64,000 nt of DNA from Devosia chinhatensis (GTDB lineage: Bacteria; Pseudomonadota; Alphaproteobacteria; Rhizobiales; Devosiaceae): assembly GCF_000969445.1 (NCBI RefSeq), contig NZ_JZEY01000061.1, forward strand, positions 480,001 through 544,000, given 5' to 3'. This document shows, in pieces, positions 27,306 to 35,593 of this stretch (positions are counted from its first letter, which is position 1; each line of letters opens with the position of its first letter). The notes below the pieces were generated by a model, which searched no databases, had not been told where the DNA came from, and saw nothing but the letters and a program-made list of their open reading frames with translations. Position numbers and translations under genes: made by a program.

Positions 27306-27809
27306 TCACCCTGCTCGATAGCGAAACACCAGATCCCGTGGGTCCTGCCCAACGGCCTGCACGTCTAGAACCCCGCCAAGTCGTTGAGCAAGGGCAATGG
27401 AGCGGGCATTTTCCGGATCGCAATAGCTGACTAGGTGGTGGATGGTGAGGGTGCCGAACGCCCACGCCCGCAGGGCGGACGCCGCCTCAAAGGCATAGCC
27501 ATGCCCCTCGTAACCTTCATAGAGCAGCCAGCCCAGCTCTTTTTCTGGAAACAGCGGACCATGATTGATGCCGACCTGACCCAGGCAGGCGCTATCCCCG
27601 CGCCGCTGGATCATCAGGCAGCCATGCCCGAACAGCGCCCATTGGGCAACGTCATTGGTGAACATGCCCCAAGCAGATCGAAGATCGTAGGGGCCACCCA
27701 TGAACCGGGCGCGATCGGACATCATCAGCGCCCGATAATTCTCGAAGTCTGCCATCACCATAGGCCGCAATTCCAGCCTCTGGGTTACAATCGTGGGGAC
27801 ATCAGTCAT
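27306..27809 (-). CDS. GNAT family N-acetyltransferase (RimJ/RimL-like)
   Basis: A 167-residue acetyltransferase. It has the N-terminal TQRLELRPMVMADFENY, the ELGWLLYEGYEGHGYAFEA acetyl-CoA pyrophosphate-binding region (Q/RxxGxG/A type, here EGHGYA) and the NARSIALAQRLG helix, which together define the RimJ/RimL branch that acetylates protein N termini or small molecules. The substrate is unknown. ATG 27809 lies inside the last codons of the S4-domain gene (8-base overlap), so translation is coupled to it. Confidence 0.9.
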   Translation of the reverse strand: MTDVPTIVTQRLELRPMVMADFENYRALMMSDRARFMGGPYDLRSAWGMFTNDVAQWALFGHGCLMIQRRGDSACLGQVGINHGPLFPEKELGWLLYEGYEGHGYAFEAASALRAWAFGTLTIHHLVSYCDPENARSIALAQRLGGVLDVQAVGQDPRDLVFRYRAG

Positions 27810-28209
27810 CGTCGCCGTCAATCAGCCGATCGGTTTCGCGGCGTTGCTTCTTGGTGGGCCGACCGCTACCCGGCGCCCGTTCAGCGATGGCGGCATCATA
27901 GGCAGAGCGCTCACCCTTTGGGGGCATAGGTGGAGACATATCCTCGTATAGCCCCTGAGCCTCGCTGGCCGGGCCCCGCCGCGTGCCCGGATCGAGAATG
28001 CGCCACACAAGGATGCGGCCATGCAATGACATCGTCAAAACATCACCAGCACCAACCTTATGATCCGTACGTTCGGTTTTCTCCGAATTGATCCGAATGG
28101 CGCCCGACTCGATGATCTTTTGCGCCAGTGTCCGCGATTTGACAGCGCGAGAAAAAAACAGGAACCGGTCGAGCCGCTCCTTGCGGAGGCTCTCGCCCAG
28201 CCCTGTCAA
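27802..28209 (-). CDS. S4-domain RNA-binding protein (HslR/Hsp15-like)
   Basis: A 135-residue basic protein. An S4 domain fills about 10-75 (KERLDRFLFFSRAVKSRTLAQ, shortened here to RLDRFLFFSRAVKSRT, then AIRINSEKTERTDHKVGAGDVLT). A Lys/Arg-rich tail (RPTKKQRRETDR) follows. Hsp15 of E. coli binds the free 50S subunit carrying a nascent chain; the alphaproteobacterial homologue is assumed similar. It starts three bases after the helicase stop and overlaps the acetyltransferase gene by eight bases, making a three-gene operon helicase-S4-GNAT. Confidence 0.9.
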   Translation of the reverse strand: MTGLGESLRKERLDRFLFFSRAVKSRTLAQKIIESGAIRINSEKTERTDHKVGAGDVLTMSLHGRILVWRILDPGTRRGPASEAQGLYEDMSPPMPPKGERSAYDAAIAERAPGSGRPTKKQRRETDRLIDGDDD

Positions 28210-28212
28210 ATT

Positions 28213-31182
28213 CTACTCCGACTTGCCGCGCAGGGCGGCGAGAGCTGCAAAAGGGCTATCAGGATCAAAGACCGGCTTGCGCTCCTCGCGGGGCGGTCGG
28301 CGATCGGTGCGCTCACCCTTGTCAGGGCGGGTCCGCCGTTCCTCCTCGCGCCCCTTGCCATGCGCAGCTCTGCCCCCCTGCGGGCGTTCGTTGCCCTCTG
28401 GACGCTTACCGCGATTGGCGTTCTGGCGCGAGCGTTCGTTGCGGCGCCCCGGCTGCCCTTCGCCATCGGCGTCGCGACGGCCGCGAGGTTCGTGGCGGCG
28501 CTGATCATGATTGCGGCGTCCCGGAAACCAGACCTCGTCCATCTCCGGCTCGGACGACACGGGCTGGGTTGCAGCAGCATCTGCGGGCGCCGCATCAGGC
28601 ACGGCTCCTTCGATGATGGGGAGCGCAACAACTGTCTCGTCAGCTTCGACGGCAGGCTCGACGCTCGCTGGACTGTCTTCCAGCACCTGGTCCAGCGCCG
28701 CGGCTTCGGCGGACGCATCGGCAGGCGCAATGGGAGCCGCCGGTTTGGGTGTCCGACGGACGCGATATCCCAGGGACGTCAGTATCGAGGAAAAATCATC
28801 GCCCGAGCAGCCCAACAGACTGGTCATCTCCACGGTCACGCGGAACCCATTGCCATCGGCGGCGCCGGCCGGCAGGTCCCCGGCATAGGGACGGGCCGCA
28901 TCGAGGGCGATGAGGGGGCGGATGATGTCGGCCAGCCGTTCCAGGATGTCGATGCGCACGGCGCGTTTGCCCGCGACCTTGAAGCCGGCAATTTCATAAA
29001 GGCGGGTATCGACTTCCGGATCAACCAGGAACGAGGTGCGACCGGATAGAACGATGTGGGGAATATCGGTCACGCCTGCCTGGCGGATGCCACCATGCTT
29101 GAGCGCGAACAGCACCAGCGCAAGCTCACGCGGTGCGGGCTTGAGCGAAAGCGGCAGATAGATGTGGTAAGCGCCGAACTTGATACCCAGTTTGCGCAGC
29201 TTGCCGCGCACGTCCTGATCGAGACCTTTGACATCGTCAGCGACGTCGTGGCGCGGCAGCAGCCCCAGATGCTCGAACAGGCGGTAGGCCAGACCGCGGG
29301 CCGTGCCTTCCAGGTCTACAGGAGCCTCGAGGGCCATGATTGGCTCGAGGACGGTATTGATGTGGTGCCGAAGCCAGAGCATCAACCGATCCTGAACCTT
29401 CTCCAGGTCCGGGCCAGTCAGCGTTTCGTCGGCCAGAATAATGATGCGGGGGCGATAGAGGCTATCGCCTTCGGCCAGTTCCGCGACGATTTCGCCGCGC
29501 CAGCGCAACCGACCATCTGTCGCCAACACGAATTCTTCATTTGGCGAACCGGCCAGTCTTCCGGCACGATTGTGTATCTCTGGCGCGACCACGGAATCGG
29601 CGGCGCCCCGCAGACCCTTGGCATCGAGCTCGCCATCGTTGCGAGCCAGGGAGAAGCGGAAGCCTTCAAGCGTGCCGATGAGGTGGCCTTCCAGCCGCAC
29701 TTCGCCTTGGCTATTGATTTCGGGAGATACCATACGTTTGTCTTTCAGATGGCGGAGCAGCACGCTTGTGCGCCGGTCGACGAAGCGCTGGGTAAGACGC
29801 TCGTGCAGAGCGTCACTCAGGCGGTCTTCAATGTCCCGTGTCTTTTCGCGCCAATAAGTAGGGTCTTCAAGCCAGTTTTTGCGGTTCGCGACAAAGGTCC
29901 AGGTCCGGATCTGCTTGATCCGATTGCTGAGTGTGTCAATGTCGCCCTCCGCATTGTCGCAAAACCGGACCTGCTCGGCAATCCAATCCTCGTCGACCCG
30001 TGTAATTCGTCTCAAATCCGAGAAGATTCGGGTCACAATCTCCCCGTGCGCTGCCGGTGAGATGCCCTGATAGTCAGGAATCTGGCAACATTCCCAGAGC
30101 AGTTTGACCGCTTCATGGCCGCGCGCCAAGGCTCCGGCCTCGTTGCGCGCCAGAAACTCCAGGGCCATTTGGTCGGTGGCGATTGGCACGCGGGTCAGCG
30201 TTCTGTCCTGCGGGGAAACTTCGAGTGACCCGCGTAGCCGCTCGATGGAAGAAAAATCGAGCACCGAATTGCGCCATTGCACCTGCCGCACAGGCTCGAA
30301 ATCGTGGGTCTCGAGCTGCACGACGAGTTCTTCGTCAAAATTCTCTGTGCCCCCGGTCACCCCAAATGTCCCGTTATGGCGATGCCGCCCGGCTCGACCG
30401 GCAATCTGGCCGAGCTCGGACGGTGTCAGCGGGCGGCTCTGATGGCCATCGAACTTGGTATCGTCGGCAAAGGCGACGTGGTGGATATCGAGGTTGAGAC
30501 CCATACCGATGGCATCGGTAGCAACGAGGAAGTCCACATCGCCATTCTGATAGAGGTCAACCTGGGCATTGCGGGTGCGTGGCGAAAGCGCTCCCATCAC
30601 CACCGCCGCACCACCGCGTTCGCGTCGGATCAGTTCGGCAATGGCGTAAACCTGGCGCGCCGAAAAGGCGACGATCGCGGAGCGGGCCGGCTGGCGGGAG
30701 AGCTTCTTCGAGCCCGAATAGGTCAGCTGGGAAAAGCGCGGCCGATCGATGATCTCAGCGTGTGGGATAAGCTTTTTGACGACCCCCGCCATTGTGGCGG
30801 AACCCAGCAAGAGCGTTTCGTGAAACCCGCGGGCCTTGAGGATACGGTCGGTGAACACATGGCCGCGATCGAAATCGATGGCGGTCTGAATCTCGTCCAC
30901 GGCCACGCAATCGACATGAATGTCCATCGGCATGGCTTCGACCGTCGCAACCCAATAGCGCGGCTTTGCAGGCACGATACGCTCTTCCCCGGTAACAAGA
31001 GCGACCGCCTGCTCTCCCACCCGCTCCACCACGCGTTGGTAGACTTCGCGCGCAAGCAGGCGCAGCGGCAGACCGATCATCCCCGTCGGATGAGCCAGCA
31101 TGCGCTCGATGGCGAAATAGGTCTTGCCGGTATTGGTCGGCCCAAGAATGGCCTTGACCAAATGGGAGGGTGCGAAAGTCAT
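28213..31182 (-). CDS. SUV3-like ATP-dependent RNA/DNA helicase
   Basis: A 989-residue superfamily 2 helicase. It has Walker A GPTNTGKT (14-21), the DEIQ box (VDEIQTAIDF, 96-99), motif III LLGSATMAG, and a helicase C domain with FLVATDAIGMGLNLDI and QIAGRAGRH. This set matches the mitochondrial Suv3/bacterial MgpS-type helicases. The C-terminal part has a SUV3-type domain and a long, low-complexity, Arg/Gly/Glu-rich tail (about 880-975) that probably binds RNA. The nearby S4 protein supports a role in RNA or ribosome metabolism. It is first in its operon and lies behind a 470-base upstream gap. Confidence 0.93.
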   Translation of the reverse strand: MTFAPSHLVKAILGPTNTGKTYFAIERMLAHPTGMIGLPLRLLAREVYQRVVERVGEQAVALVTGEERIVPAKPRYWVATVEAMPMDIHVDCVAVDEIQTAIDFDRGHVFTDRILKARGFHETLLLGSATMAGVVKKLIPHAEIIDRPRFSQLTYSGSKKLSRQPARSAIVAFSARQVYAIAELIRRERGGAAVVMGALSPRTRNAQVDLYQNGDVDFLVATDAIGMGLNLDIHHVAFADDTKFDGHQSRPLTPSELGQIAGRAGRHRHNGTFGVTGGTENFDEELVVQLETHDFEPVRQVQWRNSVLDFSSIERLRGSLEVSPQDRTLTRVPIATDQMALEFLARNEAGALARGHEAVKLLWECCQIPDYQGISPAAHGEIVTRIFSDLRRITRVDEDWIAEQVRFCDNAEGDIDTLSNRIKQIRTWTFVANRKNWLEDPTYWREKTRDIEDRLSDALHERLTQRFVDRRTSVLLRHLKDKRMVSPEINSQGEVRLEGHLIGTLEGFRFSLARNDGELDAKGLRGAADSVVAPEIHNRAGRLAGSPNEEFVLATDGRLRWRGEIVAELAEGDSLYRPRIIILADETLTGPDLEKVQDRLMLWLRHHINTVLEPIMALEAPVDLEGTARGLAYRLFEHLGLLPRHDVADDVKGLDQDVRGKLRKLGIKFGAYHIYLPLSLKPAPRELALVLFALKHGGIRQAGVTDIPHIVLSGRTSFLVDPEVDTRLYEIAGFKVAGKRAVRIDILERLADIIRPLIALDAARPYAGDLPAGAADGNGFRVTVEMTSLLGCSGDDFSSILTSLGYRVRRTPKPAAPIAPADASAEAAALDQVLEDSPASVEPAVEADETVVALPIIEGAVPDAAPADAAATQPVSSEPEMDEVWFPGRRNHDQRRHEPRGRRDADGEGQPGRRNERSRQNANRGKRPEGNERPQGGRAAHGKGREEERRTRPDKGERTDRRPPREERKPVFDPDSPFAALAALRGKSE

Positions 31183-31653
31183 CGCCCCCTATGTAGTCGT
31201 TCCCGCGCTCGCTTGCGAGGCCCACAGCAGGCGTCCCGACAAAAGACACCAAATGCCACTTTTCTGCCACCCGTGTTAACGTCGGGAACAAAAATTGAAC
31301 GAAACAGCATCGAATCGGCGCGACCAAGCAAATCCGCTTTCGTTCTCTACGAGATATGGTGCGCTATGACGATGTCGACCCACAAGCGGGAGGAACGCCT
31401 GGCTTAAATGGGTAGAAACGCCTTCACAGGCCTTGCTAAACCCTTAATTTTTGTCATTTGCGGTGAAATGTGAACGCGCGGTAAATAGACTGGGGTATCG
31501 AATTTTGTTGGCCTTCACATCGAGTTCGCGGATTTGTGGCGCGTTTTTCACCGGGGCTTGACGAAATACCGTATTGACGTGCCAGACCGGGACAAATTCC
31601 TCCTGACACAGTCCGTCAGCTCCACACGCGATAAAGCGAAAAAGGAGCCGCAA
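31183..31653. other. 471-base interval between the helicase and the SnoaL-like gene
   Basis: The helicase promoter must lie near 31183-31300 and that of the SnoaL-like gene before 31640. I see TTGACG boxes at 31558 and 31575 but no matching -10 element at the proper distance. An imperfect long-range pair (TCCCGAC at 31234 and GTCGGGA at 31281) is visible. No tRNA or other RNA gene is recognised and the frames here look random. Confidence 0.5.
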
Positions 31654-31986
31654 ATGTCAGTTTTTAACCCTACTGCCCTCCCCGCAACGATCGCAGCTTA
31701 TTTCGCCACCTCAGGCAATCGTGCTGCGATAGACCTGTTTGCGCGCGAAGCAGCCGTTGTTGACGAGGGCGAGACACATACCGGTCTTGAGGCGATCACC
31801 TCGTGGCTCGACAGCGTCGAGCGTCGCTACAGACCTCGCTACGTTCTTCAGGATGCAAGCCGTAGCGGAACCGGACATACTGTCACCTTTGAGGTGTCAG
31901 GCACATTTCCCGGCAGCCCCGCCATTCTTCGGCAGCACTTCGAGCTCAATATGGACGGCAAGATCCGGCTTTTGCGCACGCTTTGA
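31654..31986 (+). CDS. SnoaL-like/NTF2-fold protein
   Basis: A 110-residue single-domain protein with the cone-shaped alpha+beta NTF2 fold pattern. The long N-terminal helix with FATSGNRAAIDLFAREAAVVDEGETH (seen in parts) is followed by HTGLEAITSWLDSV and four beta strands ending QHFELNMDGKIRLLRTL. Such proteins are isomerases, cyclases or unassigned 'nuclear transport factor 2 family' proteins; the substrate is unknown. ATG 31654 has an ideal AAAGGAG; the upstream extension of the frame is ignored. It is a lone gene. Confidence 0.82.
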   Translation: MSVFNPTALPATIAAYFATSGNRAAIDLFAREAAVVDEGETHTGLEAITSWLDSVERRYRPRYVLQDASRSGTGHTVTFEVSGTFPGSPAILRQHFELNMDGKIRLLRTL

Positions 31987-32352
31987 AATGTATCATGCCG
32001 GGACAAATGATGAGCCATCGTGTCCATCGGAGTAATTTCCGGCACAAAGCAGGAACGAACACGGTCTGAATCATTACCTCGGGAGCAATCCGGTTTTGTT
32101 CACCACCATATCTGGTGGCGGTCCCTGAGTGATACCACCAGCTTTCCTCGGCGGAGCACCTGCGCTGCTTCAAACCATTTATATCTATGAATTTTCGGTT
32201 AAATTTGCTCGCACAACCGGTTTCCTGCCAATCCATTGTCAAACAGAAACACAAATGCGCCACAGCCGTTAACCGGCAAGTGGCGCATTATCCCCAGTCC
32301 AAAGACGTAAAATTGTCAAAAAAGGCTTTGACCGTCCGAAAGTGGGACAGGT
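31987..32352. other. 366-base interval between convergent genes
   Basis: It holds the strong terminator of the DUF3108 gene (32254-32289). The rest (31987-32250) has moderate AT content and no gene, RNA or repeat that I can support. Confidence 0.6.
32254..32289 (-). terminator. Terminator of the DUF3108 gene
   Basis: A 10-bp perfect outer stem AATGCGCCAC / GTGGCGCATT and an inner GCCG/CGGC stem. On the minus strand it is followed by a T-rich run (TTGTGTTTCTGTTT). It is 64 bases past the DUF3108 stop. Confidence 0.8.
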
Positions 32353-33138
32353 CTACTCGGCGCGGGCCGTCGTTAGCACCATGGACATATCGCCCATGCT
32401 GGTGCCGATATTGACCCGATAAGGCACGAAATATCCAGAAGCGCCCAGCGGCGCGTACCAGACGATGATACGGCTTGTGTCCGCCAGGTATTGCGTCATC
32501 TCCGACGTCTCGAAGTGACCGGACACCGGACGGTATTTTACGGAACAGGCTACGAGAGGCCCCTGGTAGCCCGTGCGCGGAGACGTGGCTTCGTCCTGTG
32601 ACAGGAAACCCATGTCGATATTGAACCGCTCGACACCTGTGAAAATGCGGAAGTCGCGATCGCAAAGATTGCGGTCCAATCCCTGGCCCTTGAGGACAAA
32701 GGACGAAAGGAAATCGGCCACCCCGGTCAGATGGGTCCGCTCCAGCGGTATCCGGTCATAGGAATCCAGAACCGGCGGCGTCACCTGGAAGGAGGAGACG
32801 TCGCGCCCCGCAAAGCCGACCTCTACGTTGAAGGTCTCGCCATTGGCGCGTGTTTCGAGCTGGAAGCGTTCCGATTGCAGCGCGGCACCGCTCGACGACC
32901 CACTGACGCTGGCTTTTGCCGTGCCGCTTGCCACCACGTTGCCCAAGCCGGTGACCCGCGCAGAAACATCGAAACCGTAACGGGCGCCGTCATCTTCGAA
33001 GTCGATGTCGATCAGGGCAATATTGATACCGCCAACGGTCACCACATAGCTGACCCGCGCATCCACGGGCGCAGACAGGGCGGGCTGGGCGACCAGTGGC
33101 ATGGCCAAAGCAAGGCAGGTGAAGGCAGAACGGATCAC
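32353..33138 (-). CDS. Exported DUF3108 protein
   Basis: A 261-residue protein with a Sec signal peptide (IRSAFTCLALAMPLVAQPALSA, here named by its ends IRSAFTCL and PALSA; cleavage near residue 23). The mature part is beta-rich: VSYVVTVGGINIALIDIDFE, and IVWYAPLGASGYFVPYRV at the end. The latter is the typical 'YxxxxxxxxPxRV' ending of DUF3108 proteins. Function unknown, periplasmic. Two Cys residues (CDRDFRIF and ACSVKYR) could pair. It is a single gene with its own terminator, divergent from rpmB. Confidence 0.85.
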   Translation of the reverse strand: MIRSAFTCLALAMPLVAQPALSAPVDARVSYVVTVGGINIALIDIDFEDDGARYGFDVSARVTGLGNVVASGTAKASVSGSSSGAALQSERFQLETRANGETFNVEVGFAGRDVSSFQVTPPVLDSYDRIPLERTHLTGVADFLSSFVLKGQGLDRNLCDRDFRIFTGVERFNIDMGFLSQDEATSPRTGYQGPLVACSVKYRPVSGHFETSEMTQYLADTSRIIVWYAPLGASGYFVPYRVNIGTSMGDMSMVLTTARAE

Positions 33139-33269
33139 GGCAGGGTTCTCGGCAGCTTGCGCCTGCCGGAGACGCTGGCCGGGCAGGAACGAATCACATC
33201 AAGCGACAACCGTGCCGATCCCTCGAGCGACGCGCAAGCCGCTCTCAGCCCCGTGAGCCGGCCTTTAGC

Positions 33270-33298
33270 TTGACGAGGCCGCCCCTTTTCTCTAAAGA
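33270..33298 (+). promoter_or_regulatory. Likely promoter of rpmB
   Basis: TTGACG (33270-33275) and TAAAGA (33293-33298) are spaced by exactly 17 bases, about 80 bases before the rpmB start. Confidence 0.5.
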
Positions 33299-33378
33299 GC
33301 CGCGAGATTTCACCACAATCGAGGCCCGTAGCGGACGTCTCCGCCACGCAGGACCTTTACACAAACAGGATATCGAAA

Positions 33379-33663
33379 ATGGCACGTCGCTGCGAACTGA
33401 CCGGTAAGGGCGTCATGGTGGGCAACAATGTTTCCCACGCTCTCAACCGCACCCGCCGCCGCTTCCTCCCCAACCTCATCAACGTCACGCTGATCTCGGA
33501 CGCGCTGAACCGTTCGGTCAAGCTGCGCATTTCGACCTCGGCCCTGCGCACCGTGGAGCACCGCGGTGGCCTGGACGCCTTCCTGCTCAAGCAGGATGAC
33601 GCCGACCTGTCCCCCCTGGCTCTCGGTATCAAGAAGGAAATCCGCGCGGCCCTCGCGGCCTAA
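33379..33663 (+). CDS. rpmB: Large-subunit ribosomal protein bL28
   Basis: A 94-residue ribosomal protein beginning [20 protein letters not shown], the invariant L28 start, followed by the basic core ([20 protein letters not shown]) and a short C-terminal helix ([14 protein letters not shown]). Alphaproteobacterial L28 has this longer length. AGGA precedes the ATG. A single gene with its own promoter and a strong terminator, as is usual in this class where it is not joined to rpmG. Confidence 0.98.
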   Translation: MARRCELTGKGVMVGNNVSHALNRTRRRFLPNLINVTLISDALNRSVKLRISTSALRTVEHRGGLDAFLLKQDDADLSPLALGIKKEIRAALAA

Positions 33664-33685
33664 GCGACTTCCGCCAAGCAGTTCC

Positions 33686-33725
33686 AGCCGCGTGGTGGGT
33701 CGTCACCGCGCGGCTTTGTTTTATT
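33686..33725 (+). terminator. Terminator of rpmB
   Basis: Stem AGCCGCG/CGCGGCT (33686-33692 with 33709-33715) with an inner GGTG/CACC, followed by TTTGTTTTATT. It starts 22 bases after the rpmB stop. Confidence 0.8.
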
Positions 33726-33897
33726 CGCCGATTTACACCTCAGGCTTGACCCGAGGGCTGCTTATCGGAGATGAATCGGCCAAGTTGATGCCCTGCTATG
33801 AAGTCCGCTAGGGACATCAACAGGGGTGCTTGTCCCTTACTCAACCGTACGGTGCTCTGGTCTTCTGCCGGCGGCACCCCAACTTAGGTACAGTCTG
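33726..33897 (+). ncRNA. Structured leader ahead of the VUT transporter (candidate cis-regulatory RNA)
   Basis: The 172 bases between the rpmB terminator and the transporter start can form several stems: GCCGATT/AATCGGC (33727-33733 with 33774-33780) enclosing CCTC/GAGG; a 10-bp stem with one bulged A, TTGATGCCCT with AGGG-A-CATCAA (33785-33794 with 33810-33820); and AGGGACA/TGTCCCT (33810-33816 with 33831-33837), which excludes the previous stem. The loop of the last, GGGGTGC (33823-33829), is complementary to GCACCCC (33874-33880), just before the start. This is a switch-like or pseudoknot layout. It matches no riboswitch consensus that I can recall. Confidence 0.4.
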
Positions 33898-34533
33898 ATG
33901 CTGTCTCGCCTGCTTGTGGCGCTCGTCGCCATGGTGGCCGTCGTCGCCGCCTCCAATTTCCTCGTGCAGTTTCCCGTGGACTTGACCCTGGGTGGCGTCC
34001 ATATTGGCGACATCCTGACTTGGGGTGCCTTTACCTATCCTGTCGCCTTCCTCGTCACCGACCTCTCCAACCGCGCCTTCGGCCCGCAAAAGACCCGGCT
34101 GATCGTAATTGCCGGCTTCTGCGTGGCGGTCATCATCTCCATCTGGCTGGCGACGCCGCGCATCGCCGTCGCGTCGGGCACCGCTTTCCTTGTGGCGCAG
34201 ATGCTCGATGTCTCCATCTTTCACCGCCTGCGCAACGGCGCCTGGTGGCATGCTCCGATGTTCTCCTCGCTGGCAGGATCGGTGCTGGACACGGTCCTCT
34301 TCTTCTCCATCGCCATGGCCCCGGCCTTTGCCGGCATCGATGCCTTCTTCGGCATGGAAGATACTTCGCTTGCCTTCCCCGCGCCCCTGCTCGGCATCGG
34401 GCCGGACGTTGAGCTGTGGCAGAGCCTGGCTCTGGGCGATTTCCTCATAAAGCTGGTCATGGCCGTTTTGATGCTCGCGCCTTACAAGACCATCCGCGAT
34501 CTTGTGCTCAAGCGCATGCCCTTGGCGGCGTAA
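33898..34533 (+). CDS. VUT family (YhhQ-like) queuosine precursor transporter
   Basis: A 211-residue inner-membrane protein with about six transmembrane helices: LVALVAMVAVVAASNFLV, WGAFTYPVAFLVTDLSNRAFG, LIVIAGFCVAVIISIWLA, and further helices at about 95, 125 and 180. The segment FLVTDLSNRAFGP with a following acidic/Arg pattern is the hallmark of the COG1738 group, whose E. coli member YhhQ imports the queuine precursors preQ0/preQ1. The start is ATG 33898. Downstream it meets the convergent phytase-like gene. Its leader is unusually structured. Confidence 0.88.
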   Translation: MLSRLLVALVAMVAVVAASNFLVQFPVDLTLGGVHIGDILTWGAFTYPVAFLVTDLSNRAFGPQKTRLIVIAGFCVAVIISIWLATPRIAVASGTAFLVAQMLDVSIFHRLRNGAWWHAPMFSSLAGSVLDTVLFFSIAMAPAFAGIDAFFGMEDTSLAFPAPLLGIGPDVELWQSLALGDFLIKLVMAVLMLAPYKTIRDLVLKRMPLAA

Positions 34534-34554
34534 GCCGTCATCTGCTGGCGATCG

Positions 34555-34581
34555 TCATTGCCGGGGTCTTCCCGGTAATGA
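34555..34581. terminator. Hairpin between convergent genes
   Basis: TCATTGCCGGG (34555-34565) and CCCGGTAATGA (34571-34581) pair over 11 positions with one G-U, around a 5-base loop. It lies between the transporter and the phytase-like gene ends. It has no clear U-run, so termination is uncertain. Confidence 0.4.
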
Positions 34582-34603
34582 CACCGGACAGAGCGCCCAC
34601 GAC

Positions 34604-35593
34604 TTACTCCTGGAGCGCAAATTCCAGGATCATGTTGCGTTGCCAGCCGTTGAAATTGTTATCCGAGCCCATGAGGATGCGCCATTCGCCGCCGGGACTT
34701 TGATGCACCATCAGGCTTTCCATGTTGTCGATCTCCGGACCCTGCGCAGAAAGCAGCAATTCGCCGCGCATCAGGACACCGGGCTGCACATCTTCGGCGC
34801 GAACTCGCCTCAGGTTCATTACGAAACTGAACAGCGATACCCCCCGCTCAAGCACCAAAAGGTCGCCATTGGGCAGGAACGCGCAATCGGTGGGATTGAC
34901 GATGGGACTGTTTACGTACGTGAACGGGCCCTTGTCGTTAATTCCCAGCATCTCGCCGCGATGATTTCCGTCCGCGTCCAGGGCCTCCTCGGTGATGAGG
35001 ATCGTGGACCCTGCGACGGGTGATGCGGGCGGCGCGATGCAGACCGACTCGATGGATTCGTTCGTCCGTAGATCGGTAAGCCACTGCGGAATGGGCACTT
35101 CGCGCGCAGCGCCGCCGGGACGCCCATCGGTGACGGAAAAATCAGCGACCCGGGTCAAATGCTCGAACCCTACCCGCACGCCGACCGGAACGCCGTCGCG
35201 CCAGATCGTATCCATACCCTCGGCGTCACGTGCATATTGGCGAGGCAGCGGTTGCCCGGAAGAATTCTGGATCGGCTCAATGGTCACGCCGATGAAGCCG
35301 AACAGACGATCGGCCTCATCATAGGCCAGTTGGCCCGACACGAAGTGGCCGCGATCGGTGACAAAGGCGATGCGTTGATTGTCTCCGGTCTGGGTAACGC
35401 TGGAAAGGCCACCGAACGTATCGTCGGGACTTTGCAGCGTCATGCCACCGCGAAAGATCAGCTTGTCGATGGGTTGGTCGAGGTCGATATTCCTGAAACG
35501 GGAAATCTGCGCCGCACTCACCGTTGCCTCTACCGCGTGGACCGGGCTGGCCAGGCAAAGAAGCACCAGGGCGAAAGCGGCCCGTTCCATCAT
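34604..35593 (-). CDS. Exported phytase-like esterase domain protein
   Basis: A 329-residue periplasmic or secreted protein: Sec signal peptide [20 protein letters not shown] (20 residues), then a beta-propeller of the 'esterase-like activity of phytase' family (PF13449 type) with [20 protein letters not shown] near the start, [22 protein letters not shown] and [11 protein letters not shown]. The enzymatic activity is uncertain. Its ATG overlaps the cobT stop (ATGA), so it is the third gene of a cobS-cobT unit, though it has no known link to cobalamin. Confidence 0.85.
   Translation of the reverse strand: MMERAAFALVLLCLASPVHAVEATVSAAQISRFRNIDLDQPIDKLIFRGGMTLQSPDDTFGGLSSVTQTGDNQRIAFVTDRGHFVSGQLAYDEADRLFGFIGVTIEPIQNSSGQPLPRQYARDAEGMDTIWRDGVPVGVRVGFEHLTRVADFSVTDGRPGGAAREVPIPQWLTDLRTNESIESVCIAPPASPVAGSTILITEEALDADGNHRGEMLGINDKGPFTYVNSPIVNPTDCAFLPNGDLLVLERGVSLFSFVMNLRRVRAEDVQPGVLMRGELLLSAQGPEIDNMESLMVHQSPGGEWRILMGSDNNFNGWQRNMILEFALQE

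Noticed and set aside
29056..30060. Plus-strand frame of 334 codons across the helicase
   Set aside because: It mirrors the helicase gene; the helicase motifs are decisive for the minus strand.
31558..31580. TTGACG boxes before the SnoaL-like gene as a promoter
   Set aside because: Two -35-like boxes are present but neither has a -10-like hexamer at 16-18 bases.
31946..32263. Minus-strand frame over the SnoaL gene end
   Set aside because: It crosses a well-supported gene end and lacks a ribosome-binding site or domain.
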